Assembly: GCA_015709615.1 (NCBI GenBank)
Contig: CP054179.1
Location: 2,976,001 to 3,040,000, forward strand
Length of the DNA stretch: 64,000 nt
Direction: 5' to 3'
DNA from: Gammaproteobacteria bacterium
GTDB lineage: Bacteria > Pseudomonadota > Gammaproteobacteria > Burkholderiales > Nitrosomonadaceae
A program made the translations under genes and the position numbers. The notes beneath the pieces were generated by a model that had not been told where the DNA came from, did not search any database, and saw only the letters and a list, made by a program, of their open reading frames with translations. This document shows, piece after piece, positions 24,169 to 32,645 of this stretch (positions are counted from its first letter, which is position 1; each line of letters begins with the position of its first letter).

Positions 24169-27004
24169 TTTGTGAACTCCAAATGGTTGCAAGGATGTGA
24201 AATACCCGCTGCATACCGCAACCCGGAAGCCGTTTTTTTGTTGCTAAATTGCGACCATCGCCCGGCTTCATGCAACCGCGATCAATCAGCAGGCGCGCAA
24301 CTGATCGGGAATCGAAACCTTTGCAGATTTCAGTCTTGAACACTTCCGGCAAGCAAAAGAACTCTAATTCCCCTTCATGGTTCTTTTCACGAAAGCCCGC
24401 ACGGTTCAAAGTCTTTGGCGCATGGCTGTCATCGGCGTTTGCCCGGTCGCTATCGGTAAACCTTGCCTCACCGTGCAATTCCAGGAAATGCCGCACCTGT
24501 TCAATCATGGCACGTTCTTCCTTGTTGCCTTCACCGCCGAATGCTTGCAGCCATGCCTTAAAGCAGGTGATGGCGGCTTGCATCGATGCGCCCGGATCCC
24601 AGCCGGTAATACCCCATTCTGTCGCCAGTTCACCGGCAGCACCGGCCAAAGCAAACCTTGCCGCTACCCGTTGCGCTTGACCGCTGGCAGCTTGGGTCAG
24701 CGTTGCTTTCTCGAACGTTTGCCGGGCATCGAACAGTGATTCCCGCAATGTTTCCCGGTGTTTCAGCACGCTTTCAATGAATGCCGGGAAGGCTGTGCCG
24801 TAATATTTATTAACCGCCGCGCCCAAAGCTTTGGCGAACTCATGCCCATTCTCGAAGCCGTGCAAGTTCTCGAAACAGCCCAAACCATGCCCGGCATCGG
24901 CGGGAATATCGGCCATGCGCAATTCAGCACCGGCGGGCGTTTTCTTGCCACCTTCCGCCACATGCTGGGCTAGACTCAACTCACCGGCGGACAGGAACAG
25001 CAGCCGCCACTTAGCGGTACTGCGTGCGCCGCCGGTCACATTCGCCCGCACCTTGGCCGCACCGTTTGCCAGCATGTAGGCCGATTCCCCGGCAATGCGA
25101 GCATCGATCATCTTCAATTCATCCAGGGTTAGAAGCGCATCGCAGTGAGACAAGGCGGTACTTTCCAGCCCGTTATCCGTTGACCGCCACCGCTGCAAAT
25201 ACTCGGGCGAACCGCACACGCTACCGGCCACAATCAAAGCGCTCGTTTTGCCGCTGGAAGTCGTGCCCCGGTAATGAAAGCCGCCGGATTCCATTTCAAT
25301 CAAATGCAGCAGCGGGGCGGCAAACGCAACCGACACCGCAAACGTCAGGCGGCTATTCCCTACGCACAAAGCCGCCACCTGTTCCCGCCATTGCTTCAGC
25401 GTGCCACGCTGTTTGAATGGGTTTGAATCCGGGCGGTTATCATTGAATAGCCACTCTTCATCGGATTGACCCAGTGAGGCATCAGGCAGAACAAACGTCA
25501 AGCCGTCAGCAGTCCCATGCCAGCCGGTGCGGTTGGTCGTTCGAGCTCGTTTCTTGATCTCGGTTGTCTGCAAGTATTCAAGAAGCAATGGACGGGCTTT
25601 GGGCATGATTTCCAGCCCTTCTGATAGCAGCGCCGATGCAACCGGCATACCATCGCCGCAAAAATCTTTCATCGGGATAATAATCCGCTTTGGCATTTCA
25701 TCCGGATCACGGAAGGCGCAAACCAACCCCCAATCCTTGTTATCGGCTGTGCGTGTACGCGCCAATACTTCCAGTTTTCCGCATATCTTGCGGCGGCGTA
25801 GCATACCGTCCTTACCCGGTTCGAGAAAAAGCACGGAATCATCCATCAGCATGAAGCCGCGTTGCACGGCTTCCGCTTGCGGCTCATCGGGTTTATCGGT
25901 TGAATCCGATTGCCCGGTGGCGGGATTGGCATCAGACAGGAATGCATCCTCACGCTTCAGAAACTCAGCGAACCGGCCAGCATCCCAGCCGCACGCCACC
26001 AAATCGGCGGCATCGTCTCCCGTTTGCAATGGTTCACCGGCTGCGCGTTCCAGCCGGTCGACATGCAACACACGAACCGAACCAGCACCCGCAGCCGTCA
26101 ACCGTTTCAGCAAATCACCGGCGGCCTTCTTGCCGGGTAGATCGTAATCCGGAAAGATCACGCAATCACGCCCGGCCAGCGGGGTATAATCCGATTTCTC
26201 AACGGCTTGGCTTCCGCCTTGCCAGCACAAAACAGGATGATCAGGCAGCAGCTTTTGCAGGGCTTCGGCTGCCTTTTCGCCTTCGGTAAACCAGCACACA
26301 GCAACAGGGAATTGCAGCAATCCCGGCAAGCCATACAGCGGACGCAAGCCCGGCGGAACCTTGAACCGCCATTCATACTTATCGGCTTTCCGCCAAAGTG
26401 TCAGCGGTGAAAACTGTTTCTTCTCACCCTTGGGCTTGTCGTATCGGTCATGATAAAAATTCACGCGGCCATCTTGCGCAAGGTACGGATAACGCCTTGA
26501 CGGTTTCCCGTGCTTTGAATGCGCAGCCGGTGGCGGCGGCGCATCATCGGGAACCGGCATGACGCATTGCCAGCCGTCGCCATCGCTACCGCCGCCCGGC
26601 GGAATCGTAGCCGCGTTAGATTCTTTGTTGCTGGTTGATGGTTTACCATTGCCCGGTTTTCTGGAATCGCTACTGGCGCGTTTTGGCGGGCTGATTTCTT
26701 CCAGTTCGAGTCCCAGAAAAGCCGCCAAACGGCGGGCGGCTTTTCCTTGGGATTCACTTTCCAGATAGGCAACCAGTGCCACCAGATCAAGCCCTTTGTC
26801 ACCGGTGGCAAAGTCTGACCATTTGCCGGTTTTAAGATTGATGCTAAATGAACCGGGTGCGCTATCCGCACGCTTAGGGTTTAACGTAAGGTATTCGCTA
26901 CCTTCACGCTTGCCGCCGGGTAGCCAGTGACTCAAGATACTATCAATGCTACCCAGAGCGGCTACTGAAACCCGTTTAATGTAAGGAATTGTGTTCATTA
27001 CCAT
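24161..27004 (-). CDS. Primase-helicase with TOPRIM-like and DUF927 domains
   Basis: The 947-residue protein resembles the replication proteins of P4-like satellites and plasmids. Residues 35-100 form a CHC2-like primase fold without its zinc cysteines (GSFSINLKTGKWSDFATGDKG). Residues 235-345 are TOPRIM-like (WFTEGEKAAEALQ, VIFPDYDLPGKKAA). From about 390, a DUF927 (PF06048) helicase-type ATPase follows, with Walker A GTTSSGKT (580-587) and Walker B ALLTLDEL. It should prime and unwind DNA at the element's origin. It overlaps the gene before it by 29 bases. The tail overlaps the VPT-repeat gene, whose DNA carries one of two iteron-like arrays. Confidence 0.9.
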   Translation of the reverse strand: MVMNTIPYIKRVSVAALGSIDSILSHWLPGGKREGSEYLTLNPKRADSAPGSFSINLKTGKWSDFATGDKGLDLVALVAYLESESQGKAARRLAAFLGLELEEISPPKRASSDSRKPGNGKPSTSNKESNAATIPPGGGSDGDGWQCVMPVPDDAPPPPAAHSKHGKPSRRYPYLAQDGRVNFYHDRYDKPKGEKKQFSPLTLWRKADKYEWRFKVPPGLRPLYGLPGLLQFPVAVCWFTEGEKAAEALQKLLPDHPVLCWQGGSQAVEKSDYTPLAGRDCVIFPDYDLPGKKAAGDLLKRLTAAGAGSVRVLHVDRLERAAGEPLQTGDDAADLVACGWDAGRFAEFLKREDAFLSDANPATGQSDSTDKPDEPQAEAVQRGFMLMDDSVLFLEPGKDGMLRRRKICGKLEVLARTRTADNKDWGLVCAFRDPDEMPKRIIIPMKDFCGDGMPVASALLSEGLEIMPKARPLLLEYLQTTEIKKRARTTNRTGWHGTADGLTFVLPDASLGQSDEEWLFNDNRPDSNPFKQRGTLKQWREQVAALCVGNSRLTFAVSVAFAAPLLHLIEMESGGFHYRGTTSSGKTSALIVAGSVCGSPEYLQRWRSTDNGLESTALSHCDALLTLDELKMIDARIAGESAYMLANGAAKVRANVTGGARSTAKWRLLFLSAGELSLAQHVAEGGKKTPAGAELRMADIPADAGHGLGCFENLHGFENGHEFAKALGAAVNKYYGTAFPAFIESVLKHRETLRESLFDARQTFEKATLTQAASGQAQRVAARFALAGAAGELATEWGITGWDPGASMQAAITCFKAWLQAFGGEGNKEERAMIEQVRHFLELHGEARFTDSDRANADDSHAPKTLNRAGFREKNHEGELEFFCLPEVFKTEICKGFDSRSVARLLIDRGCMKPGDGRNLATKKRLPGCGMQRVFHILATIWSSQND

Positions 27005-27521
27005 CCCCCTCAGAATGTGCAGGGATTGCTCCGATCAGCTCTTGAACACACTCATAAATATTGCTTACGTGTATCTCATTGGCCAATCTTAGCGATGCTA
27101 AGAAACCAGCAACCCATATGCTCGCCATGCATATTTCATCAGAAACTCTTTCTTCGTCGTTTTCCTCCTCCGCTAAACGAACCTTTGCGAGTTTCATGGC
27201 AAGCGAAATAATATTCATGGCATCGTCACAGAATCTTCGAATGGTTCCCGCAGTTTTTTCTTCTGTCCCGCATTCATCCGCTATTACGCTGATTCCTTCA
27301 AGGTTTGAAAGGATTCCATCGAGCAAAAGAAAAATCCCATTCATTTGTTCCTTGTTGAGTGACATATCGCACCCGTCAAGATCAACAAGATTTCCACAAT
27401 CTATGAATTCCAGCATGCAGGGCGTTTCTGATGCCCATAGCCGCGCTTTCTCAAGCTCTTTTAATCTTTCAACGTTGCTGATTGACGGGGTATCTGTGGC
27501 TGTATTTTTTGACTTACTCAT
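26976..27521 (-). CDS. Hypothetical protein upstream of primase
   Basis: A 181-residue acidic, helical protein (NVERLKELEKARLWASETPCMLEF, QMNGIFLLLDGILSNLEGISVIADECG, RFCDDAMNIISLAMKLAKVRLAEEENDEERV). No known family is recognised. A ribosome-binding site (AAAGGAGCATG) precedes ATG 27521. Overlap with the primase start suggests coupled expression. Confidence 0.65.
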   Translation of the reverse strand: MSKSKNTATDTPSISNVERLKELEKARLWASETPCMLEFIDCGNLVDLDGCDMSLNKEQMNGIFLLLDGILSNLEGISVIADECGTEEKTAGTIRRFCDDAMNIISLAMKLAKVRLAEEENDEERVSDEICMASIWVAGFLASLRLANEIHVSNIYECVQELIGAIPAHSEGDGNEHNSLH

Positions 27522-27524
27522 GAT

Positions 27525-27803
27525 TCATGCTCCTTTGTTTGAACGGTTTCGAGAAAACCGCCACCCGTGAGGGACACGGGGCGGGCGGATAAATCGGGTT
27601 GACAGACCGGACTTGAGACCGGCGAGCCTTTCGGCTCCCCAAAATACCCACCCATAAAAACAAAAGGGCAAATAAATAACGGATACAAAAAAACCGCTCA
27701 GCGGCGGTATCCGCTCAAGTAACAGGCTGTCAAACCCGGTCAATGATTTTGCATTGACGGCCAAAGAATAAAGCCAGAAGATCGTATTTGTCAACGAGAA
27801 CAT
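27525..27803 (-). ncRNA. Structured RNA region in the position of the P4-type immunity locus
   Basis: The interval has an open frame of 92 codons whose translation (FIRPPRVPHGWRFSRNRSNKG) looks like low-quality coding. Similar translations are seen for the Ash/Icd-like ORFs of P4-type satellites, which overlie structured RNA. Visible stems include GAGCC-TTTC-GGCTC (27624-27637), CCGG-ACTTGAGA-CCGG (27607-27622), and a terminator at 27687-27704 inside a wider GGATAC/GTATCC pair. The location between AlpA and primase matches P4 gene order. Assigning a CI-RNA-type antisense role is inference; sequence homology was not tested. Confidence 0.4.
27687..27704 (-). terminator. Intrinsic terminator upstream of the replication genes
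   Basis: On the minus strand CCGC-TGA-GCGG is followed by seven T's. It lies between the AlpA group and the primase operon, where premature termination could control replication genes. Confidence 0.65.
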
Positions 27804-28003
27804 TATTCACTTCCTCCGCTTGATCGCCGCTCTAACCACTTGAAAAGGTCATAAGCAAAGATATGTTGCTTCCGCGTGTGATATGGATGATCCGCAATCC
27901 ATTCTTGCAACAGGTCATGAATCTGACCGGGCGGAAGTGGCGGTAATCTGCAATTGCACGATACAGCTACGTTTCCCGAAGCCGGGATAACTTCATTCAT
28001 CAT
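27803..28003 (-). CDS. Small hypothetical protein
   Basis: From ATG 28003 the product is 66 residues: MMNEVIPASGNVAVSCNCRLPPLPPGQIHDLLQEWIADHPYHTRKQHIFAYDLFKWLERRSSGGSE. A TTG start at 28045 would overlap the previous gene. The C-terminal HxxxxHxFAYDLFKWL segment looks folded. No family is recognised. Confidence 0.5.
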   Translation of the reverse strand: MMNEVIPASGNVAVSCNCRLPPLPPGQIHDLLQEWIADHPYHTRKQHIFAYDLFKWLERRSSGGSE

Positions 28004-28019
28004 GATTGTCCCCAACTCT

Positions 28020-28247
28020 TTAGAGTGAATCGCGGATTTCCGCAATCAGATCATCAAACTTCTGATTCAGAATTGCAGTATGAAAATCTGATGCTGCGGT
28101 TCTCATAAAACCAGCGATCAATTCCGGGTGTGCTTTTGCATAGCCTTCACCGAATTTTGAATCAATGATGCGAACGGCTTGATTGAAGTATTGTGTCGCT
28201 GTGTCCCGTGCTTGCAGCATCAGGTCAGTAGGGGCTAGATTGCTCAT
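28020..28247 (-). CDS. Small hypothetical protein coupled to AlpA
   Basis: A 75-residue helical protein (LMLQARDTATQYFNQAVRIIDSKFGEGYAKAHPELIAGFMRTAASDFHTAIL). It shares a four-base ATGA with the end of the alpA-type gene. It is probably a conserved accessory gene of this island type; the function is unknown. Confidence 0.6.
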   Translation of the reverse strand: MSNLAPTDLMLQARDTATQYFNQAVRIIDSKFGEGYAKAHPELIAGFMRTAASDFHTAILNQKFDDLIAEIRDSL

Positions 28248-28522
28248 GCCCGCACCTCTGCACGCTTAGCGGGTGTATCGCCTTTGATTTGATCTTGAAT
28301 CCATTGCTGAACTTCAGACTCACGCCAGCGGCTGGCATTGCCGATCTTGACCGGTGCCGGGAATTTTCCCTGTTTGATTAATTGATAGATGAAACTGCTT
28401 TTGAAGCCGGATCGTGATTCAACTTCCGGAAGTGGTAGAAGCTTTTCTGTTGCCGGTATTGCTGGCAATTGCCCGGTTTCGCCGGTTAAATGATGCTGCG
28501 GGGTTGATAAAGTTTGATTCAT
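28244..28522 (-). CDS. AlpA-family regulator
   Basis: ATG 28522 gives a 92-residue protein with LLPLPEVESRSGFKSSFIYQLIKQGKFPAPVKIGNASRWRESEVQQWIQDQI, a clear AlpA/excisionase-type winged HTH (PF05930). AlpA proteins activate or assist excision of P4-like prophages. Its place two kilobases downstream of the integrase, on the same strand, fits. The longer frame from 28615 overlaps likely promoter sequence. Confidence 0.88.
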   Translation of the reverse strand: MNQTLSTPQHHLTGETGQLPAIPATEKLLPLPEVESRSGFKSSFIYQLIKQGKFPAPVKIGNASRWRESEVQQWIQDQIKGDTPAKRAEVRA

Positions 28523-28666
28523 ATAAGCTTTCTCCATACGATTTAAAATGTATGCGTGCCCGTGATTGTGGACTGCGGGCACGTGAGAAAGCTTATTTCT
28601 TTGGATTACTATCAATCCATCCGGTTGATAGTAATCAGTGGAAAATACTTTCTATATGATTGATTA

Positions 28667-29488
28667 TTAGTTAGATAATTTTCTTGTGCTTAAATAGCGC
28701 CATATTGCCGGAACGGAAAGATTCATTTCTGTAGCAACTTTCTCAACAATGCTTGTTTTTGTTTCGCAATCTTTTTTATTTTTCCAAAGTTCATCAAATA
28801 TTTTTATAGCTTCCTGTATTCTTTCTGCCGCTTCCGCCTTCTGGTTATCTGCCCGTTTTTTCGATCTTGCCCTTATTTTTCTTACTATCTCAAGATCATC
28901 CTGATTATTATTCAGATACGCATTGTTCCGGTGCATAACGATTTCAAGTGCAGCGGCATGATAGCGGGTTAATGTTTGTTTTAATTCGTTAATGCAATAA
29001 CTCAACCACTCATTATCGCCAGCATATTTATAGGCATACATGGCCAATTGCAACGATCTGGCAGCAGCTAGATATGCGGGTTCATAAAATCTTGTATTCT
29101 TGCCATTCACCGGTTTTACTCTTCCAAAATCAAGTTCAGTAACAAGCCATTGGATCTCATCCGGATCATTCATGCACTCATTAAATTCCTCATCCTCTTC
29201 CAGATTCCAATCTTCCTCATCAATCCAAAACCGCTCATACTCAAAACAAGCTTTTCTAAGAAACCCAATAAGTCCGTAAATGCATGAGTAGTCTATCGAT
29301 TTACTCCATTTTTCAGGTGTAACATCAGGCTTCATAGAATTTGCATTCTCTTTCACTTCATCAAGTGAATCAAATACATGATCAAGTTCACTCATATCCC
29401 AGAATATGAGTATTTCTTCGGTTCGCGGATACCGGTCAGGAAGCTGCTTGATTGTTTGTTTATTGGATTCTTTGCCTTTTTCTGGCAT
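28667..29488 (-). CDS. Hypothetical protein with C-terminal HTH-like segment
   Basis: From ATG 29488 the product is 273 residues: an acidic N-terminal two-thirds (IDEEDWNLEEDEEFNECMNDPDEIQW), a Lys/Arg-rich coiled region (IRARSKKRADNQKAEAAERIQEAIKIF), and a tail SIVEKVATEMNLSVPAIWRYLSTRKLSN that looks like a helix-turn-helix. No family is recognised. The gene has lower GC than the replication genes and may be cargo, perhaps defence-related or regulatory, but there is no direct evidence. Confidence 0.6.
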   Translation of the reverse strand: MPEKGKESNKQTIKQLPDRYPRTEEILIFWDMSELDHVFDSLDEVKENANSMKPDVTPEKWSKSIDYSCIYGLIGFLRKACFEYERFWIDEEDWNLEEDEEFNECMNDPDEIQWLVTELDFGRVKPVNGKNTRFYEPAYLAAARSLQLAMYAYKYAGDNEWLSYCINELKQTLTRYHAAALEIVMHRNNAYLNNNQDDLEIVRKIRARSKKRADNQKAEAAERIQEAIKIFDELWKNKKDCETKTSIVEKVATEMNLSVPAIWRYLSTRKLSN

Positions 29489-29778
29489 AGCACACCCTTC
29501 AAAGTGCATCCTTCAGATAGGACACCCCAGGCGGTTGAAGGAAACCGTTTTCACCTGGCCGGGCTATGGGGTGGTTAAATAATCTTATCCGAAAAAACTT
29601 TCTTGAACTAAAAAATATTAAGCAATCGATATGTGAATTTTTTCTGTATGTTTTTGTTATCTCGCTTCACAGGATTTTCATATTAACTATTTCAAAATGT
29701 GACTGAAATTTAGATGTCAAGGTTTGAGCAACCATTTGAAATTTGTCTGAACGCATTGCCCTCTGTGGAGGCGGAACA

Positions 29779-29961
29779 ATGGATCAGTTTGAGGTTTGCA
29801 TAAAGCGCCGCGATTATCGAAATTCTCATCTTGATGCGATGGAATGGCCATCCATTGTTTGCAAAAATCCCTCAATTATCGCCACAGAAAAACTTCTATG
29901 GCCTGTGCCAAAGCAGTTCCGCAAATTTAGATTCTCTTTTCATCGCTGGTTAAGCGTATGA
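29779..29961 (+). CDS. Small hypothetical protein coupled to DUF3579 gene
   Basis: ATG 29779 follows a good ribosome-binding site (GTGGAGGCGG) and encodes 60 residues (MDQFEVCIKRRDYRNSHLDAMEW). The stop overlaps the next start as ATGA. A TTG at 29743 would extend it by twelve residues but lacks a better site. No family is recognised. It may be a truncated gene. The upstream 29510-29778 shows nothing recognisable. Confidence 0.45.
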   Translation: MDQFEVCIKRRDYRNSHLDAMEWPSIVCKNPSIIATEKLLWPVPKQFRKFRFSFHRWLSV

Positions 29962-30344
29962 AAACCGAACCTAAAGAGTGGCTGATTCTGGGCGTAACCC
30001 AAGATAATCAACGATTCAGACCGAGCGACTGGGCGGAAAGGCTTTGCGGGGGCCTTGCATGCTATAGGAATGGACGCTGGGTATACTCAAAACATGTTCA
30101 TCCTGTTATACGTCAGAGCGGAATCTGTGTGTTAGTAGAAGGGGCATTAAAAGATACAAACCCGGACGGGTACAAATTCATTATGGGTTTTGCCTATGAT
30201 AATAGGCTTAAAGTGATACCAGAAAAAGAAGTGATTTGTGAGGATACATTAGCCGCAGAAATAGAGCTCATATCATTTATGAAAAAACTTAGACTGATTC
30301 TATTGATGCAGCAAAGAAAGGTTAAATTTCCGTTTAGGCATTGA
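29958..30344 (+). CDS. DUF3579 family protein
   Basis: The 128-residue protein reads WLILGVTQDNQRFRPSDWAERLCGGLACY, then HPVIRQSGICVLVEGALKDTNPDGYKFIMGFAYDNRLKVIPE. This is the DUF3579 (PF12112) pattern known mostly from betaproteobacteria, where a copy is usually chromosomal. The role is unknown. Its start overlaps the stop of the preceding small frame, implying translational coupling. Finding it inside a mobile island is unusual. Confidence 0.8.
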   Translation: MKTEPKEWLILGVTQDNQRFRPSDWAERLCGGLACYRNGRWVYSKHVHPVIRQSGICVLVEGALKDTNPDGYKFIMGFAYDNRLKVIPEKEVICEDTLAAEIELISFMKKLRLILLMQQRKVKFPFRH

Positions 30345-30363
30345 TGTGAATCCACTAAGATCA

Positions 30364-30609
30364 TCATTCTATGGAATTGATGATCTTATCCAAGTAAAAG
30401 CGTGCTTTCTTGGCGGCTTGCTCTTCGTTTTTCGTTAATTCTTTCTGTACCAAGTTTGCAAAATTAATCAGGCTTTGTGATGGGTAGGCATCTTGCAAGC
30501 CATAGTCTTGAAAGAATTCAGCAATCCAGTAAGCATTCAACTCACTGCTTCCCGTTTCTTCAAAATGTGTCTCCGCTGCTAACTTGATGTAATCTGATAA
30601 TTTATGCAT
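30364..30609 (-). CDS. Small hypothetical protein
   Basis: An 81-residue helical protein (YIKLAAETHFEETGSSELNAYWIAEFFQDYGLQDAYPSQSLINFANLVQKEL). No family is recognised. It is convergent with the DUF3579 gene. Coding appearance is reasonable but support is limited. Confidence 0.5.
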   Translation of the reverse strand: MHKLSDYIKLAAETHFEETGSSELNAYWIAEFFQDYGLQDAYPSQSLINFANLVQKELTKNEEQAAKKARFYLDKIINSIE

Positions 30610-30775
30610 CGCATCTTTTCACTTATCCTATTTACGATAATAGGCGCGGTTAATTGAAAATGCAATAAGCAGTCTCTTTAGCTTTTTGTCGTCTTGAATG
30701 TGGTGCGCAACAGGGAAATTCCGCGCCGTATTTTCGCATTAAAACTTGCCGAAAATCCCGAAATATCAGGCGCGA

Positions 30776-30921
30776 ATCGGAACATAAAACCCCGGAATTA
30801 CCCCAAATTGTCGGAACAAAACGGGGTTTGTCGGAACAGAAAACGCACAATGTCGGAACACGGAAAGCAATGATTCGTGCGGGTTTCGAGATTTTGTTCC
30901 GACTGTTCCGACTGTTCCGAC
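30776..30921. repeat. Array 2 of the 9-mer TGTTCCGAC/GTCGGAACA
   Basis: Exact GTCGGAACA copies lie at 30810, 30830 and 30852, with a one-mismatch copy at 30776. Three tandem TGTTCCGAC copies occupy 30895-30921. The whole block is an imperfect reverse complement of array 1, including the spacer, so the two arrays form a long inverted repeat around the replication module. It sits in the 359-base gap 30610-30968, where I find no convincing gene. Confidence 0.8.
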
Positions 30922-30968
30922 AAGTTTTTAAGGGGGTGGGACATAAACATAAAAAACGGTGAAAAATT

Positions 30969-32201
30969 TCAATTCGATTTTCCGAACAACGGAATGACTT
31001 CCGCTCCCTTTTCCAGGGCTTCGATATGGTTACTCCACCAGATCATCATTCTCTTTCTTTCCGGCAAGTATTCCGCCCGGTTATATGCGCCCCGGACTTC
31101 ATTCCGTTCACCGTGCGCCAATTGTCGCTCAATGGCATCGGGACTGAATAAACCGGATTCATTCAATGCCGTGGAAGCAACCGTCCGGAAGCCGTGCCCG
31201 GTCATTTTGCCTTTATACCCCAGGCGGTACAGTGCAAAAAGCAATGTATTGTTGCTGATGGGCTTGTTTGGGTTTCTGCCGGGCAGCAGGTAACGGCTAT
31301 CACCGGCGATGCTTTTGAGTTCTGTCAGTATGTTCAATGCTTGATGGGTAAGGGGTATAACGTGTTCATTTTTCATTTTCATGCGCGTAGCTGGCACAAC
31401 CCATAGCGCATTGTTCAATTCGATTTCTTCCCATAGCGCGCCTATCAGTTCATTGGTACGAACGAAGGTTAAAGCCAGCAATTGCAAGGCAAGCTGTGTT
31501 TGCCTATCGCCGATGCATTCATAGGTGGCAATTGATCGCAGCAGTTCCGGCAATTCTTCCGGTTTAACCGCTGCCTGGTTTTTCTTTTTGTACGGTGTGA
31601 GTGCGCCCCGCAGATCGCTGGAAGGATCGCGGGTGCAGCGGCCGCTTGATATGCCATAGCGGAATACTTGACCGCATACCCCCAGCACTCGGTGCGCCAG
31701 ATCATAAGAGCCTCGCTGTTCAATTATGCGGATCATATTGAGCAACTGTGGGGCTTCAATCGTGCTGATAGGGTACATGCCGATATAAGGGAATACATTG
31801 CCTTCCAGCCGTCGCAGCACATCCTTTGCATGACTGCCTGCCCATGTATGCGTTTGCTTTGTGTACCATTCGCGGGCGGTGGCTTCAAAGCTATTGGCGG
31901 CGGCTTCCTTGGCTTTTTGCTTGTTCAGCTTGCGGTCAATGGAAGGGTCGATATTGCCCATCAGCTTCACGCGTTCCGCCTGTGCAAGCTGCCTTGCTTG
32001 CTTTAACCCAACAACAGGATAAACGCCAAGGGATAAAGATTTTTCCTTATCATGAATCTTATAGCGCAGCCGCCAATACTTGCGGCCATCTTCATAAACC
32101 CAAAGATAAAGCCCTTGGCCATCGTGAAGCTTGCGAATTTTGGAACCTTCAGCGGCCGCATTCTTGCAGGATAGATCAGTCAATAATTCCTTGATGGCCA
32201 T
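30969..32201 (-). CDS. int: P4-type tyrosine integrase
   Basis: The 410-residue protein has an N-terminal DUF4102 arm domain (LTDLSCKNAAAEGSKIRKLHDGQGLYLWV). Then come a core-binding domain (AREWYTKQTHTWAGSHAKDVLRRLEGNVFPYIG) and a catalytic domain: FVRTNELIGALW (Arg), MTGHGFRTVASTALNE (HxxR), HGERNEVRGAYNRAEY (Tyr). It lies just downstream of tRNA-Ser in the same direction, the standard P4 arrangement, and very likely integrated the island into that tRNA. It appears intact. A C-terminal relic of a close relative lies at 14944-15125. Confidence 0.93.
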   Translation of the reverse strand: MAIKELLTDLSCKNAAAEGSKIRKLHDGQGLYLWVYEDGRKYWRLRYKIHDKEKSLSLGVYPVVGLKQARQLAQAERVKLMGNIDPSIDRKLNKQKAKEAAANSFEATAREWYTKQTHTWAGSHAKDVLRRLEGNVFPYIGMYPISTIEAPQLLNMIRIIEQRGSYDLAHRVLGVCGQVFRYGISSGRCTRDPSSDLRGALTPYKKKNQAAVKPEELPELLRSIATYECIGDRQTQLALQLLALTFVRTNELIGALWEEIELNNALWVVPATRMKMKNEHVIPLTHQALNILTELKSIAGDSRYLLPGRNPNKPISNNTLLFALYRLGYKGKMTGHGFRTVASTALNESGLFSPDAIERQLAHGERNEVRGAYNRAEYLPERKRMMIWWSNHIEALEKGAEVIPLFGKSN

Positions 32202-32231
32202 AATGTGGTAACTCTTTATGTGGTAAAAATT

Positions 32232-32263
32232 GTTACCACGTTTTTTACCACACTTTTTTATCG
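32232..32263. repeat. Upstream int copy of the 33-bp imperfect repeat
   Basis: ACGTTTTTTACCACAC and flanks, 31 bases upstream of the integrase start. GTGGTAAAAA at 32220 is its partial inverted partner, which suggests integrase or regulator binding. The counterpart is at 23188-23220. Confidence 0.55.
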
Positions 32264-32367
32264 GATTCTAGCGGATTATTTTGGACTGTTACGGAAAGTA
32301 AATTGCTTGTAGATGAACTGCTTTATTGTGTTTCGTGGATTGTTGTGGAAGTGTGCGGATTGTAAAG

Positions 32368-32459
32368 TGGCGGAGAAGGCGGGATTCGAACCCGCGGTAC
32401 GGTTTGAGCCGTACACACGCTTTCCAGGCGTGCACCTTCAACCACTCGGTCACTTCTCC
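32368..32459 (-). tRNA. serT: tRNA-Ser (GGA)
   Basis: The minus strand folds as a class II tRNA: acceptor GGAGAAG/CTTCTCC, anticodon loop CTGGAAA with anticodon GGA, a long variable arm (GTACGGCTCAAACCGTAC), T-arm GCGGG-TTCGAAT-CCCGC, discriminator G and encoded CCA. It reads UCC/UCU serine codons. Its 3' part is the attachment site of the island and is repeated at 15727-15747. The symbol is tentative. Confidence 0.95.
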
Positions 32460-32645
32460 AGCAAAGTCCTGCAAGGGGGCAAAGAATAAACCAGATCGTG
32501 GCTTCGGGCAAATTTGTTTTTGTTGCCGGAAGGGAATTTTCGCTTTAGGGGACTCTGAAAAAGGGAGTGAGCGGGTTAGGGAAACGCTGAATAAATCCCA
32601 AAGTTTAAGATAATAGTTATTACCTGCTAACTTTCTAGATACGCC

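Noticed and set aside
27525..27803. 92-residue protein-coding gene on the minus strand
   Set aside because: The translation looks like low-complexity readthrough of a stem-rich region, the start has no good ribosome-binding site, and a terminator lies inside; treated as RNA region instead.
30650..30850. Short frames on both strands over iteron array 2 (CSDCSDCSD and similar)
   Set aside because: Their repeats merely translate the 9-mer array; no domain or ribosome-binding site supports coding.
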